A DNA stretch of 64,000 bases from Hydrogenophaga sp. 2FB (GTDB lineage: Bacteria > Pseudomonadota > Gammaproteobacteria > Burkholderiales > Burkholderiaceae_C). The translations under genes were made by a program, and so were the position numbers. Below the pieces are notes generated by a model. It had not been told where the DNA came from and made no database searches. It worked only from the letters and a program-made list of their open reading frames with translations. Below, in pieces: positions 37,861 to 46,181 of the stretch; positions within the stretch are counted from its first letter, which is position 1, and every line of letters begins with the position of its first letter. The stretch lies in contig NZ_SCML01000001.1 of the NCBI RefSeq assembly GCF_005503365.1, forward strand, positions 62,001-126,000, given 5' to 3'.

Positions 37861-38277
37861 TCACATGGGTGGCATTTTGTCGACAACGGGCAGCGCCGGG
37901 TCTGGCGGGTCCCAGGGCAGCCCGCGCACACCGTAGGTCACCAATTGGGGCTTGTAGCGAGAGGGGTCGTCCAGGCTCCCGGCGTGGACCGTGAACATCA
38001 CCGGCGAGGCCGCAAACGTCAGATAGACCGGCGTGCCGCAAGTCGGGCAGAAAGCCTGGTGCTTCACCTGGCCGCTATCGGCGACAACGTCCCATTGGCG
38101 GGCCTCACCCTGGAGCGTCACCCGCTCCCTGGAGGGGAAGGTCAGGTAAGACCCATGCCCGGTGCCGCTCTTGCGCTGACAGTCGCGGCATTGGCAGTGG
38201 TTGGAGAAAATCGGTTCGTCCGAGATTTCATAACGGATGGCGCCGCAAGCGCATCCGCCGGTGTAAGGCTGGCCCAT
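37861..38277 (-). CDS. GFA-family zinc protein (glutathione-dependent formaldehyde-activating fold)
   Basis: A 138-residue cytoplasmic protein of the GFA/CENP-V fold. The zinc ligands are complete: GGCACGAIRY, CQCRDCQRKSG and FCPTCGTPVY. Family members bind zinc through these Cys and in some cases form the S-hydroxymethylglutathione adduct from formaldehyde; most are uncharacterised. The start at 38277 is preceded by GGAAGGA; the open frame extends 43 codons upstream through the intergenic gap. It is the last gene of the ArsR-SRPBCC-GFA operon, 34 nt after the SRPBCC gene. Its biochemical role here is unknown. Confidence 0.85.
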   Translation of the reverse strand: MGQPYTGGCACGAIRYEISDEPIFSNHCQCRDCQRKSGTGHGSYLTFPSRERVTLQGEARQWDVVADSGQVKHQAFCPTCGTPVYLTFAASPVMFTVHAGSLDDPSRYKPQLVTYGVRGLPWDPPDPALPVVDKMPPM

Positions 38278-38311
38278 GTGTTTGTTCCTTCCAGGCGATG
38301 AATGGATGGGA

Positions 38312-38776
38312 TCAGTGCAGCTCGCCCGAAAGCGTGTCGATGTGCTGCACCACGTGCTTCCAGCCTTCGCCCATCTTCTGGAAAGCAGCGTCGTTCTTGC
38401 GCACAACGAAGCCGGCGTGCACGAGGCGAAGGCGCGTGCCGCCCTCCACCGGCGTCAAGGTCCAGGTGACCACGGTGTCCAGGCGCGACCCATAGCCTGC
38501 GTTCGTTTCGTGCCCGCCCTGCCAGCTGTAGACCAGGCGTTCATGGGGCACAACGTCCAGCACCTGCAAGTGGATGACCCCATCCCATGCGCCACCCGGC
38601 GTGGTCTGGAAGGTGAATTGTTTGCCCTTCACCGGCTCGAAGCCGGTGGGCACCATCAGCCAACGGCCGATCAGCTCGCTGGTGGTCAAGGTCTTCCAGA
38701 TGGTTGCCGGCGCGTGGGGCAGAACCTGGTCGACCACGATGTCTTGCGTTTCCGGTTTCAGGGCGGCGTCGTTCAT
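38312..38776 (-). CDS. SRPBCC/AHSA1-type ligand-binding domain protein
   Basis: A 154-residue single-domain protein of the START/SRPBCC superfamily, AHSA1 (activator of Hsp90 homologue 1-like) branch. It shows the N-terminal beta strand with DQVLPHAPATIWKTLTT, the G-x-W-D turn in PGGAWDGVI, and the C-terminal long helix. These proteins hold a hydrophobic ligand in a helix-grip cavity. The stop/start ATGA overlap with the upstream ArsR gene indicates coupled translation. ArsR-AHSA1 pairs are common in proteobacteria and are of undefined function. Confidence 0.82.
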   Translation of the reverse strand: MNDAALKPETQDIVVDQVLPHAPATIWKTLTTSELIGRWLMVPTGFEPVKGKQFTFQTTPGGAWDGVIHLQVLDVVPHERLVYSWQGGHETNAGYGSRLDTVVTWTLTPVEGGTRLRLVHAGFVVRKNDAAFQKMGEGWKHVVQHIDTLSGELH

Positions 38777-39102
38777 GGATCGATTTCCTTCAGGAGGGTG
38801 CGGAGGTGGGTAAAGCGCTCGCGCCAGAACACGCCATAAAGGCCCATCCAGTCCACAAGCGGCGCGAGCCCGTTCGGCTCGGCTCGGTAAAAGACGTTGC
38901 GCCCCTCGGGACGCTCGGCGACCAGACCGGCCTGCTTCAGGGACTTGAGGTGCTGGGAGATCGCGCCTTGCGTGACGCCGCTTCCGCGCGTCAGCTCGGC
39001 CACGGTGATCTCCTGCGAACCGACGATGCGCTCGAACACGGCCCGCCGCGTCGGGTCGGCCAGCGTGCGCATGACGGTATTGATGGCGGCGGGTTCAGAC
39101 AT
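38773..39102 (-). CDS. ArsR-family transcriptional regulator
   Basis: A 109-residue winged-helix repressor. The helix-turn-helix reads VAELTRGSGVTQGAISQHLKSL in two blocks, followed by the wing with GRNVFYRAEP. No CxC metal-binding motif is present, so it belongs to the non-metal branch commonly paired with AHSA1 proteins. I chose the ATG at 39102 rather than the in-frame GTG at 39108, because the predicted promoter places transcription at about 39102 and no Shine-Dalgarno is seen; the mRNA may be leaderless. Two operator-like palindromes overlap the promoter and suggest autorepression of the operon. Confidence 0.88.
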   Translation of the reverse strand: MSEPAAINTVMRTLADPTRRAVFERIVGSQEITVAELTRGSGVTQGAISQHLKSLKQAGLVAERPEGRNVFYRAEPNGLAPLVDWMGLYGVFWRERFTHLRTLLKEIDP

Positions 39103-39108
39103 GGACAC

Positions 39109-39144
39109 ATATTAGCCATGGCTAATTCATTAGTCAATGCTAAT
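39109..39144 (-). promoter_or_regulatory. Promoter with two tandem palindromic operators for the ArsR operon
   Basis: On the minus strand TTGACT (39137-39132) and TAATAT (39114-39109) are exactly 17 bp apart. ATTAGCCATGGCTAAT (39111-39126) is a perfect 16-nt palindrome between them. ATTAGTCAATGCTAAT (39129-39144) is an imperfect copy 18 bp away that covers the -35. Binding there would block RNA polymerase. Confidence 0.7.
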
Positions 39145-39148
39145 TTTT

Positions 39149-39194
39149 GTGTTCCTCAAGGTTGGCATGAACGTGCGCTGGGAAGCGCTTCACC
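39149..39194 (+). pseudogene. Fragment of a class I fumarase gene
   Basis: This 46-nt segment matches fumA at 47399-47443. The first 37 positions agree except one, and after a one-base insertion the next eight agree. In frame it reads VFLKVGMNVRWE, the sequence found after the CQDTG motif of the intact fumA. Nothing else of the gene is recognisable on either side. It looks like a relic of a second fumA copy or of a rearrangement. Confidence 0.7.
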
Positions 39195-39253
39195 CTTGTC
39201 CCGATGGTCTCCGGGCGCAATCCCTCGACAGCGCTGTTGCTGGCCCTGAAGCG

Positions 39254-40651
39254 TCAGGCGGTGTCCCAACCGCCGCCGATGGCACGGATCAAGCGCACCG
39301 TGGCCTGCTGCTGCGCCGCTTCCACGCGCTGCGCCTGCCGGCGGTTGAGCAGTTCGTTGCGGCGCGCGTCGAGCAGCTCGAGCTGGCTCACCAGGCCGTT
39401 GCGGTAGCGCGTTTCCGAGATCGCGCTGGCGCGCTGCGCGGCGCTGACCGCGCGGCCCTGAGCCAACGACTGGTCCTGCAGCAGGCGCAGCGCAGACAGC
39501 TGGTCCTCGACCTCGCGGAAGGCGTTCAGCACCTGGCCCCGGTAGCTCGCGGCGGCGGCGTCGAGCTGCGCCTGCGCGCCCTGCACACCGGCCTCGCGCC
39601 GGCCACCGTCGAACAGCGGCAGCGACATCAATGCGCCGATGCCCCAGGCGCGCGCCGACCACTTGAACAGGTCACCGATGTCGGGCGAGGCATAGCCCGC
39701 AGCACCGGTCAGCGACACGCTCGGGAACCACGCGGTCTGGGCCACGCCCACGCGGGCTTGTGCGGCCAGCAGAGAAGCCTGTGCGGCGGCTACATCGGGC
39801 CGCCGCGCGAGCACCGTGCCCGGCACGCCAGCGGGGATCACCGGCAGGACGCGAGCGCCACTGGTGGCGGCGAGCGCGAAGGCCGATGCGGGCTCGCCCA
39901 CCAGCACAGCCAGCGCGTTTTCCAGCTCGGCGCGCTGGCGGCTCAGCGCGATCACTTCGGCCTCGGTGGCGGCAAGTTCGGTCTGGATGCGGATCACGTC
40001 AAGCTCGGCCACGTCGCCGGCCTCGAAGCGGCGCTGCGTGAGGCGCAAGGTGTTGCCGTAGGCGGTGGCGGTGTCCTGCACCAGCGTGCGTTCGGTGTCG
40101 GCTGCGCGCAGGGCCAGATAGGTCTGCGCCGTTTCGGCCTGCACCAGCAGTCGCGTGCTTTGCAGCAAGGCTTCGCGCGATTGCGCGTCCAGCGTGGCGG
40201 CGTCTTGCGCGCGCGCCAGCCGCCCGAACAGGTCCACCTCGTACGAGAGGTTCACGCCCGCTTGCAACAGCGTGGCCGGCGTGGATCCATTGGCGGTGTT
40301 GGCACCGGCGCCGCGCGACGCATCGGCGCCCACGCCGATCTGTGGCGCGCGGTCGGCCTGTGCGCCGCGCACCAGCGAACGCGCCTGGGCCAGGCGGGCC
40401 GCGGCTTCCTGGATGCTGGTGTTGTTCGCGCCAGCGCGTTCGGCCAGGTCGTCGAGCACCGGGTCGTTGAACACCTTCCACCAGGTACCCCGGCTTTGCG
40501 CCTCGGCGGGCTGGGCAATGGCCCAGTGTCCACTGCGCTCCTTGAAGTACTGCGGCGCTTCGATGGGCGTGGGCAGCGGCGGCAGCGCGGTGGCGCAGCC
40601 GGCCAGCAGCAGGGCTGCGGCGAGGGGAATCAGGTGATGAAGCTTTTTCAT
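39254..40651 (-). CDS. RND efflux outer-membrane factor (NodT/OprM/OpcM family)
   Basis: Outer-membrane channel of the tripartite pump, a 465-residue lipoprotein. The lipobox is LLLAGCAT with the acylated Cys at residue 19. Two TolC-like repeats follow, with the family blocks WWKVFNDPVLDDL, YEVDLFGRL, ARRPDVAAAQASL and SLPLFDGGRR. It is the promoter-distal gene of the pump operon, starting 11 nt after the RND stop. The start at 40651 (MKKLHH) gives a clean lipoprotein signal. OpcM, OprC or OprN are the closest functional names. Confidence 0.9.
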   Translation of the reverse strand: MKKLHHLIPLAAALLLAGCATALPPLPTPIEAPQYFKERSGHWAIAQPAEAQSRGTWWKVFNDPVLDDLAERAGANNTSIQEAAARLAQARSLVRGAQADRAPQIGVGADASRGAGANTANGSTPATLLQAGVNLSYEVDLFGRLARAQDAATLDAQSREALLQSTRLLVQAETAQTYLALRAADTERTLVQDTATAYGNTLRLTQRRFEAGDVAELDVIRIQTELAATEAEVIALSRQRAELENALAVLVGEPASAFALAATSGARVLPVIPAGVPGTVLARRPDVAAAQASLLAAQARVGVAQTAWFPSVSLTGAAGYASPDIGDLFKWSARAWGIGALMSLPLFDGGRREAGVQGAQAQLDAAAASYRGQVLNAFREVEDQLSALRLLQDQSLAQGRAVSAAQRASAISETRYRNGLVSQLELLDARRNELLNRRQAQRVEAAQQQATVRLIRAIGGGWDTA

Positions 40652-40662
40652 GGTGTGCACCT

Positions 40663-43600
40663 TCAATGCGTCAAGAGGTCAACGGGGGCTGCCGGCACGG
40701 CGCGCGCGCTGCCACCACCGCCAGAGGCAAAGCCCTCCAGATGCGGCACAGCACCGTGCAGCTTGAGCGCGCGGTTGCCGGCCAGGCGGCGCAGCAGCAC
40801 GTAGAACACCGGCGTAAGGAACAGGCCGAAGGCGGTCACGCCGATCATTCCGGCGAACACGGCCACGCCCATGGCCGAACGCATCTCGGCACCCGCGCCG
40901 GTGGCCAGCACCAGCGGCAGCACGCCCATCACGAAAGCCAGCGAGGTCATGAGGATCGGGCGCAGCCGCAAGCGGCTGGCTTCGATCGCGGCCTGCACCG
41001 GCGACCTGCCGGCAAACTCCAGCTCGCGCGCGAACTCCACGATCAGGATCGCGTTCTTCGCCGATAGCCCGACCAGCACGATCAACCCGATCTGCGTGAA
41101 CACGTTGTTGTCACCGCCGTCCAGCCACACGCCGGTCATGGCCGCGAGCAGGCCCATCGGCACGATCAGGATGATGGACAGCGGCAGCGTCAGGCTCTCG
41201 TACTGCGCGGCCAGCACCAGGAACACCAGCAGGATGGCGAGCGGGAACACCCACAGCGCGGAGTTGCCGGCCAGGATTTCCTGGTAGGTGAGCTCGGTCC
41301 ACTCGTAGCCGATGCCCTGCGGCAGCGTCTCGGCGGCGATGCGCTCGATGGCGTCCTGCGCCTGCCCCGACGAAAAGCCGGGCGCAGGACCGCCGTTGAT
41401 GTCGGCCGACAGGAACCCGTTGTAGCGCATGGCGCGCTCGGGGCCGAAGCTGGAGTTCACCTTCATCAGCGCCGACAGCGGCACCATCTCGCCCGAGTTC
41501 GAGCGCACCTTGAGCAGGCCCACGTCTTCGGCGCGCGCGCGGTACGGCGCATCGGCCTGGGCGCGCACGCTGTAGGTGCGGCCGAACTGGTTGAAGTCGT
41601 TCACGTACAGGCTGCCGAGGTAGATCTGCATGGTGTCGAAGATGTCCGTCACCGGCACGCCGAGCTGGCGCGCCTTGGTTCGGTCGATGTCGGCGTAGAG
41701 CTGCGGCACGTTGACCTGCCAGCTGGTGAACATACCGGCGAGCTCGGGCGTCTGGTAGGCCTTGGCCATGAAGGCTTTCACCGCCGCGTCCATCGCCTCG
41801 TAGCCGAGCGAGGCCTTGTCTTCCAGCTGCAGCTTGAAACCGCCCGTGGTGCCCAGGCCCGCCACCGGGGGCGGCGGGAACATCACGATGAAGGCGTCCT
41901 GGATCGCGCCATAGGCCTGGTTCAACTGACCCGCCACCGCACCGCCGCTCTGGTCGGCACGCTGGCGCTCGGCAAAGGGCTTGAACGTGGCGAACACGAT
42001 GCCGGAGTTCGAGCTGTTGGTGAAGCCGTTGATGGACAGGCCGGGGAAGGCGATCGCGTCTTCCACGTTCGGGTTCTGTTTGGTGATCTCGCCCATGCGG
42101 TGGACCACCTCTTCGGTGCGGTCCAGCGTGGCGCCGTCGGGCAGTTGGGCGAAGCCGATCAGGTACTGCTTGTCCTGCGCCGGCACGAAGCCGCTGGGCA
42201 CCGCCTTGAACAGGCCGAAGGTCACGCCCACCAGCGCGAGGTAGACCACCATCATCAGCGCCTTGCGCGAGATGACGCGCCGCACGCCGCCGCTGTAGGC
42301 CTCGGCACCGCGGCTGAAGAAGCGGTTGAAGGCGCGGAAGAAGCCACCAAACACGCGGTCCATGCCCCGCGTGAGCGCGTCCTTGGGTGCGTCGTGGCTG
42401 CGCAGCAGCAGGGCCGAGAGCGCAGGCGAGAGCGTGAGCGAGTTGATCGCCGAGATCACGGTGGAGATCGCGATGGTCACCGCGAACTGCTTGTAGAACT
42501 GACCCGTGAGGCCGCTGATGAAGGCCAGCGGCACGAACACCGCGACCAGCACCAGCGCGATCGCGATGATGGGCCCGGACACTTCTTTCATCGCACGGTA
42601 GGTGGCATCGCGCGGCGACAGGCCGGCCTCGATGTTGCGTTCCACGTTCTCCACCACCACGATCGCGTCGTCGACCACGATGCCGATCGCCAGCACGAGG
42701 CCGAACAGCGAGAGCGCGTTGATCGAGAAACCCAGCAGGTGCAGCACCGCGAAGGTACCCACCACCGACACCGGCACCGCCAGCAACGGGATGATGGACG
42801 CGCGCCAGGTCTGCAGGAACACGATCACCACCAGCACCACGAGCGCGATGGCTTCGAGCAAGGTAGTGATCACCGATTTGATGGACGCACGCACGAACTG
42901 CGTGGGGTCGTAGGCGATGCGGAACTCCACGCCCTCAGGCATCTTCTTCTGCAGCTCGGCCATGGTGGCGCGCACCTCGGCCGAGATGTCGAGCGCGTTG
43001 GAACCCGGCGCCTGGAACACGCCCATGCCGACGGCGGGCTGGTTGTTGAGCAGCGAACGCAGCGAGTAGTCGGCCGCGCCCATCTCCAGCCGCGCGATGT
43101 CGCGCAGCCGGGTCACGGCGCCGTCACCCCCGGTCTTGACGATGATGTCGCCGAACTCTTCTTCGGTCTGCAACCGGCCCTGGGCGTTGATGGACAACTG
43201 CATGTCCACGCCGGGCAAACCCGGCGAAGCGCCGACCACACCGGCGGCGGCCTGCACGTTCTGGCCGCGGATGGCGCTGACCACGTCGCTGGCCGAGAGG
43301 CCGCGCTGCGCCACCTTCTGCGGGTCGAGCCAGACGCGCATGGAATAGTCGCCACCCCCAAAGATCTGCACCTGGCCCACACCCTGGATGCGCGCGAGCC
43401 GGTCCTTCACGTTGAGCACCGCGTAGTTGCGCAGGTAGTTGATGTCGTAGCGGTCGTTGGGCGAAACCAGGTGCACCACCATCGTGATGTCGGGCGCGCT
43501 CTTGACCGTGGTCACGCCCAGGCGGCGCACCTCCTCGGGCAGGCGCGGCTCGGCCTGCGACACGCGGTTCTGCACCAGTTGCTGGGCCTTGTCGGGGTCG

Positions 43601-43899
43601 GTGCCGAGCGCGAAGGTGACGGTGAGCGTCATCACGCCATCCGTGGTGGCCTGGCTGCCCATGTAGAGCATGCCTTCGACGCCGTTGATGGACTCCTCCA
43701 GCGGCGTGGCCACGGTTTCGGCGATGACCTTCGGGTTGGCGCCGGGGTACTGGGCGCGCACCACCACGGAGGGCGGCGACACCTCGGGGTACTCCGAGAT
43801 GGGCAGACCACGCAGCGCGACCAGACCGGCGATCAGGATCAGCAGCGAGAGCACGCCCGCGAAGATCGGCCGGTCGATGAAGAATTTCGAGAAGTTCAT
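40663..43899 (-). CDS. RND multidrug efflux inner-membrane transporter (HAE1, MexF/CeoB/BpeF type)
   Basis: Proton-driven drug exporter of 1078 residues, trimeric in the inner membrane. The N-terminus MNFSKFFIDRPIFAGVLSLL is typical. The proton-relay residues are intact: the Asp-Asp pair in AIGIVVDDAIVVVENVER of TM4, and the Lys in GLSAKNAILIVEFA of TM10. Length and motifs place it in the MexF-like branch, whose substrates include chloramphenicol, trimethoprim and fluoroquinolones; specificity here is inferred from the family. It lies 26 nt after the adaptor gene. Confidence 0.93.
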   Translation of the reverse strand: MNFSKFFIDRPIFAGVLSLLILIAGLVALRGLPISEYPEVSPPSVVVRAQYPGANPKVIAETVATPLEESINGVEGMLYMGSQATTDGVMTLTVTFALGTDPDKAQQLVQNRVSQAEPRLPEEVRRLGVTTVKSAPDITMVVHLVSPNDRYDINYLRNYAVLNVKDRLARIQGVGQVQIFGGGDYSMRVWLDPQKVAQRGLSASDVVSAIRGQNVQAAAGVVGASPGLPGVDMQLSINAQGRLQTEEEFGDIIVKTGGDGAVTRLRDIARLEMGAADYSLRSLLNNQPAVGMGVFQAPGSNALDISAEVRATMAELQKKMPEGVEFRIAYDPTQFVRASIKSVITTLLEAIALVVLVVIVFLQTWRASIIPLLAVPVSVVGTFAVLHLLGFSINALSLFGLVLAIGIVVDDAIVVVENVERNIEAGLSPRDATYRAMKEVSGPIIAIALVLVAVFVPLAFISGLTGQFYKQFAVTIAISTVISAINSLTLSPALSALLLRSHDAPKDALTRGMDRVFGGFFRAFNRFFSRGAEAYSGGVRRVISRKALMMVVYLALVGVTFGLFKAVPSGFVPAQDKQYLIGFAQLPDGATLDRTEEVVHRMGEITKQNPNVEDAIAFPGLSINGFTNSSNSGIVFATFKPFAERQRADQSGGAVAGQLNQAYGAIQDAFIVMFPPPPVAGLGTTGGFKLQLEDKASLGYEAMDAAVKAFMAKAYQTPELAGMFTSWQVNVPQLYADIDRTKARQLGVPVTDIFDTMQIYLGSLYVNDFNQFGRTYSVRAQADAPYRARAEDVGLLKVRSNSGEMVPLSALMKVNSSFGPERAMRYNGFLSADINGGPAPGFSSGQAQDAIERIAAETLPQGIGYEWTELTYQEILAGNSALWVFPLAILLVFLVLAAQYESLTLPLSIILIVPMGLLAAMTGVWLDGGDNNVFTQIGLIVLVGLSAKNAILIVEFARELEFAGRSPVQAAIEASRLRLRPILMTSLAFVMGVLPLVLATGAGAEMRSAMGVAVFAGMIGVTAFGLFLTPVFYVLLRRLAGNRALKLHGAVPHLEGFASGGGGSARAVPAAPVDLLTH

Positions 43900-43925
43900 G
43901 GTGTTCTTTTCATGGGCACGGCGGC

Positions 43926-45143
43926 TCAGGACTTGGCCACGGCCACGGCGGGCGCCGGTGTATCGGCGCGGGCATTCATGGGTACGTTCTGCGGTTGCAC
44001 CACGTCACCGGGGCGCACGCGCTGCAAGCCGTTGACGACGATGCGCTCCCCGGGTTTCAGGCCACTGAGCACGGTGCGCAGACCCTCGACGGACGCGCCC
44101 AGGGTGACTGTGCGGTACTCGGTCTTGTCGCCCTCGCCCACCACCAGCACGTACTTCTTGTCCTGGTCGGTGCCCACGGCGCGTTCGCTCACCAGCAGGG
44201 TGCGCGCGGTCTGCGGCTGGCCCATGCGGATGCGCGCGAACTGCCCCGGCATCAGACTGCCGTCCTTGTTGTCGAAGACGGCGCGCACGCGCACCGTGCC
44301 GCTGCGCGGGTCGACCTGGTTGTCGATCAGTTGCAACTGCCCGGCATAGGGCGTGTCGCTCGTGGCCGAGGTGCCCATCTGCACGGGGATGCGTTCGACG
44401 GCGGGACGCGCGCCGCGCGTGAGGCCCTTGAGCGCGCCGGCCACGGTTTTTTCATCGGCGTCGAAGCTGGCGTAGATCGGACTGACGGAGACCAGCGTGG
44501 TGAGCACGGGCGCGCCCGGGCCCGCGGCAATCAGATTGCCCACGGTCACTTCCAGCCGGCCGATGCGTCCGGCCACCGGGGCGCGCACCTGCGTGTAACC
44601 CAGGCTCAGGCGCGTGGTCTGCAACTGGGCTTGCGCGGCCTTCAGGTTGGCCTCGGCCTCGCGCAGCACGTTCTCGCGGTCGTCCAGCTCGCGCTGGGCG
44701 ATGGCCTTGTCGTCCCACAGGCGGCGTGCGCGGGCGTGCTCGTTGCTGGCGTGGGTCACGCGGGCCTGCGCCGCCACGGCTTGCGCTTCGGCGCGCGCCA
44801 CTTCGGCTTCATAGGGCGCGGGGTCGATGGAGACCAGCAGATCGCCCTTGGCCACCAGCGCGCCTTCGCGGAAGTGCGTGGCCTGCACCACACCCGCGAC
44901 GCGGGAGCGGATGTCCACCCGCTCGACGGCCTCCAGTCGGCCCGAGAACTCTTCCCAGGCGGCGATGTCGCTCTCGGTCACGGTGGCGACGGACACCGGC
45001 ATGGGGGGTGGCGCGCTCGTCGGCACGCTGGCCCGGGCCACGCTGGCCTTCTGCAGGAGCAGCATGCCCCCGACGGTGATGGCAACCAGGACGACCGCGG
45101 TGGGCCACCAGAGGCGGAGCTTGAATGGGGGCTGTTGGGACAT
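43926..45143 (-). CDS. RND efflux periplasmic adaptor (MexE/CeoA/BpeE type)
   Basis: Membrane-fusion protein of the pump, 405 residues. A single N-terminal membrane anchor (about 13-32) replaces the lipoprotein Cys found in AcrA. It is followed by the split lipoyl domain (VDIRSRVAGVVQATHFREGALV and YTQVRAPVAGRIG blocks), an alpha hairpin rich in Ala, Glu and Arg between them, and the beta-barrel and membrane-proximal domains. It bridges the RND transporter and the outer-membrane channel. The gene follows the lipase-like gene after 89 nt. Confidence 0.92.
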   Translation of the reverse strand: MSQQPPFKLRLWWPTAVVLVAITVGGMLLLQKASVARASVPTSAPPPMPVSVATVTESDIAAWEEFSGRLEAVERVDIRSRVAGVVQATHFREGALVAKGDLLVSIDPAPYEAEVARAEAQAVAAQARVTHASNEHARARRLWDDKAIAQRELDDRENVLREAEANLKAAQAQLQTTRLSLGYTQVRAPVAGRIGRLEVTVGNLIAAGPGAPVLTTLVSVSPIYASFDADEKTVAGALKGLTRGARPAVERIPVQMGTSATSDTPYAGQLQLIDNQVDPRSGTVRVRAVFDNKDGSLMPGQFARIRMGQPQTARTLLVSERAVGTDQDKKYVLVVGEGDKTEYRTVTLGASVEGLRTVLSGLKPGERIVVNGLQRVRPGDVVQPQNVPMNARADTPAPAVAVAKS

Positions 45144-45232
45144 GGTTTTTCCTTTTTGAGGGCGAGCGGAACCGTTCCCGGTGGATCACCGGGTTGGGCG
45201 TTTCAGGGTGTTGAGAAAGGGGGCGCGGTCCG

Positions 45233-46069
45233 TCAGGACGGCGGTGGTGGTATCGCGGCCTGGAAGAAGGCACGGACGTGTTCGCGCACCTCGACGGCGC
45301 ACGGACATTCCTCGGCAGGCTGTTCGCTCAGCGATTCGGGCCAGCCGGTGGTGGGCGGCAGCACGCCGCTGCGCACGTCGATGCCCGCACCGCGCAGTCG
45401 CTCGGCATAGGCCAGGGCCTCGTCGCGCATCGGGTCGTCGCCGCCCGTGAGGATCAGCGTCGGGGGCAGGCCGGCGAGGCGCTGCGCGAGGCCGGGCACG
45501 GCGTAAGGATGTTCGGCGTCCATCGGGCCACGCAGGTACTGCTGCCAGCCATCCATCCACTTGCAGCCGGTGGCTTCGCCCATGGTCTGGCGCAGCGAGG
45601 CGGTGGCGTTGCAAGGGTTCAGCATGGGCGCGACCAGGATCTGGCCGGCCAACGGCGGGTGGACGCGGTCCCGCACCATCAGTGCCACGGCTGCCGCGAT
45701 GTTGCCGCCGGCCTCTTCACCGGCCACGAACAAGGGAGCGCCCGTTCCCGCCAGGCGGGTGCGCTGTTTGTAGAGCCACTCCAGCGCGGCGTAACCGGCT
45801 TCCACCGCGTCGGGGAAGCGGTGCGCGGGCGCCAGCGGGTAGGCCAGCGAGGCCACCACCGCACCCGAACTGGCCAGCAACTCGGCCAGGCAGGCGCCGC
45901 TGTCCAGATCGCCGGAAACAAAGGCGCCGCCATGGAAGTGCAACACCAGCGGCAGCACGTGGCCGCGCGTCTTCTTGCCCCAGACGCGCAACGCCAGCGG
46001 GGGTGTGCCCGGTACCGACAGCGTCTGTGTCGGCGCCGGCACGGCAGAGGAAGCGGATGTTGAGACCAT
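45233..46069 (-). CDS. Alpha/beta-hydrolase (HSL/LlpE-like) with degenerate active site
   Basis: A 278-residue protein of the hormone-sensitive-lipase-like alpha/beta-hydrolase family, first gene of the pump operon. The oxyanion element HFHGGAF is intact, and the acid residue region GGDDPMRDEALAYAERL is present. The nucleophile elbow reads GEEAGG where active relatives have GDSAGG, so the catalytic Ser is replaced by Glu. The usual C-terminal His block is absent, replaced by LPPTTGWPESLSEQ. It is probably not an esterase. Its position matches llpE, the lipase-like gene of the Burkholderia ceo and bpe pump operons. Start at 46069 lies almost on the predicted transcription start. Confidence 0.8.
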   Translation of the reverse strand: MVSTSASSAVPAPTQTLSVPGTPPLALRVWGKKTRGHVLPLVLHFHGGAFVSGDLDSGACLAELLASSGAVVASLAYPLAPAHRFPDAVEAGYAALEWLYKQRTRLAGTGAPLFVAGEEAGGNIAAAVALMVRDRVHPPLAGQILVAPMLNPCNATASLRQTMGEATGCKWMDGWQQYLRGPMDAEHPYAVPGLAQRLAGLPPTLILTGGDDPMRDEALAYAERLRGAGIDVRSGVLPPTTGWPESLSEQPAEECPCAVEVREHVRAFFQAAIPPPPS

Positions 46070-46076
46070 GGGCAGG

Positions 46077-46147
46077 ACTATAGGCACACCTTCTCTGCGG
46101 ATAAAGCCACCATCCACCAGATGTCTGTTTCGATTGCGCGAACAATC
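46077..46147. promoter_or_regulatory. Divergent control region of the efflux operon and its LysR gene
   Basis: On the minus strand TATAGT (46082-46077) lies seven bases before the ATG of the hydrolase gene, with only a weak TTTATC 17 bp further up. This is typical of an activator-dependent promoter, and the mRNA would be almost leaderless. GATTG-N6-CAATC (46132-46147) is a perfect 5+5 dyad centred about 70 bp upstream of that start, a usual LysR recognition position. Confidence 0.45.
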
Positions 46148-46181
46148 CGGGCCACAAAGAAGCACATCAAGGACCGAGGGA

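Noticed and set aside
36150-38300. Contact-dependent inhibition (cdi) system with immunity gene after the two-partner genes
   Set aside because: The order is TpsA then TpsB. The adhesin C-terminus has no toxin-like variable domain after a VENN-type motif. The next genes are on the opposite strand and belong to an ArsR operon.
45233-46165. Longer start (GTG/ATG region near 46165) for the efflux-operon hydrolase
   Set aside because: The 32 extra codons cross the divergent promoter region and the candidate LysR dyad, and they lack a ribosome site. The ATG at 46069 gives the expected N-terminus.
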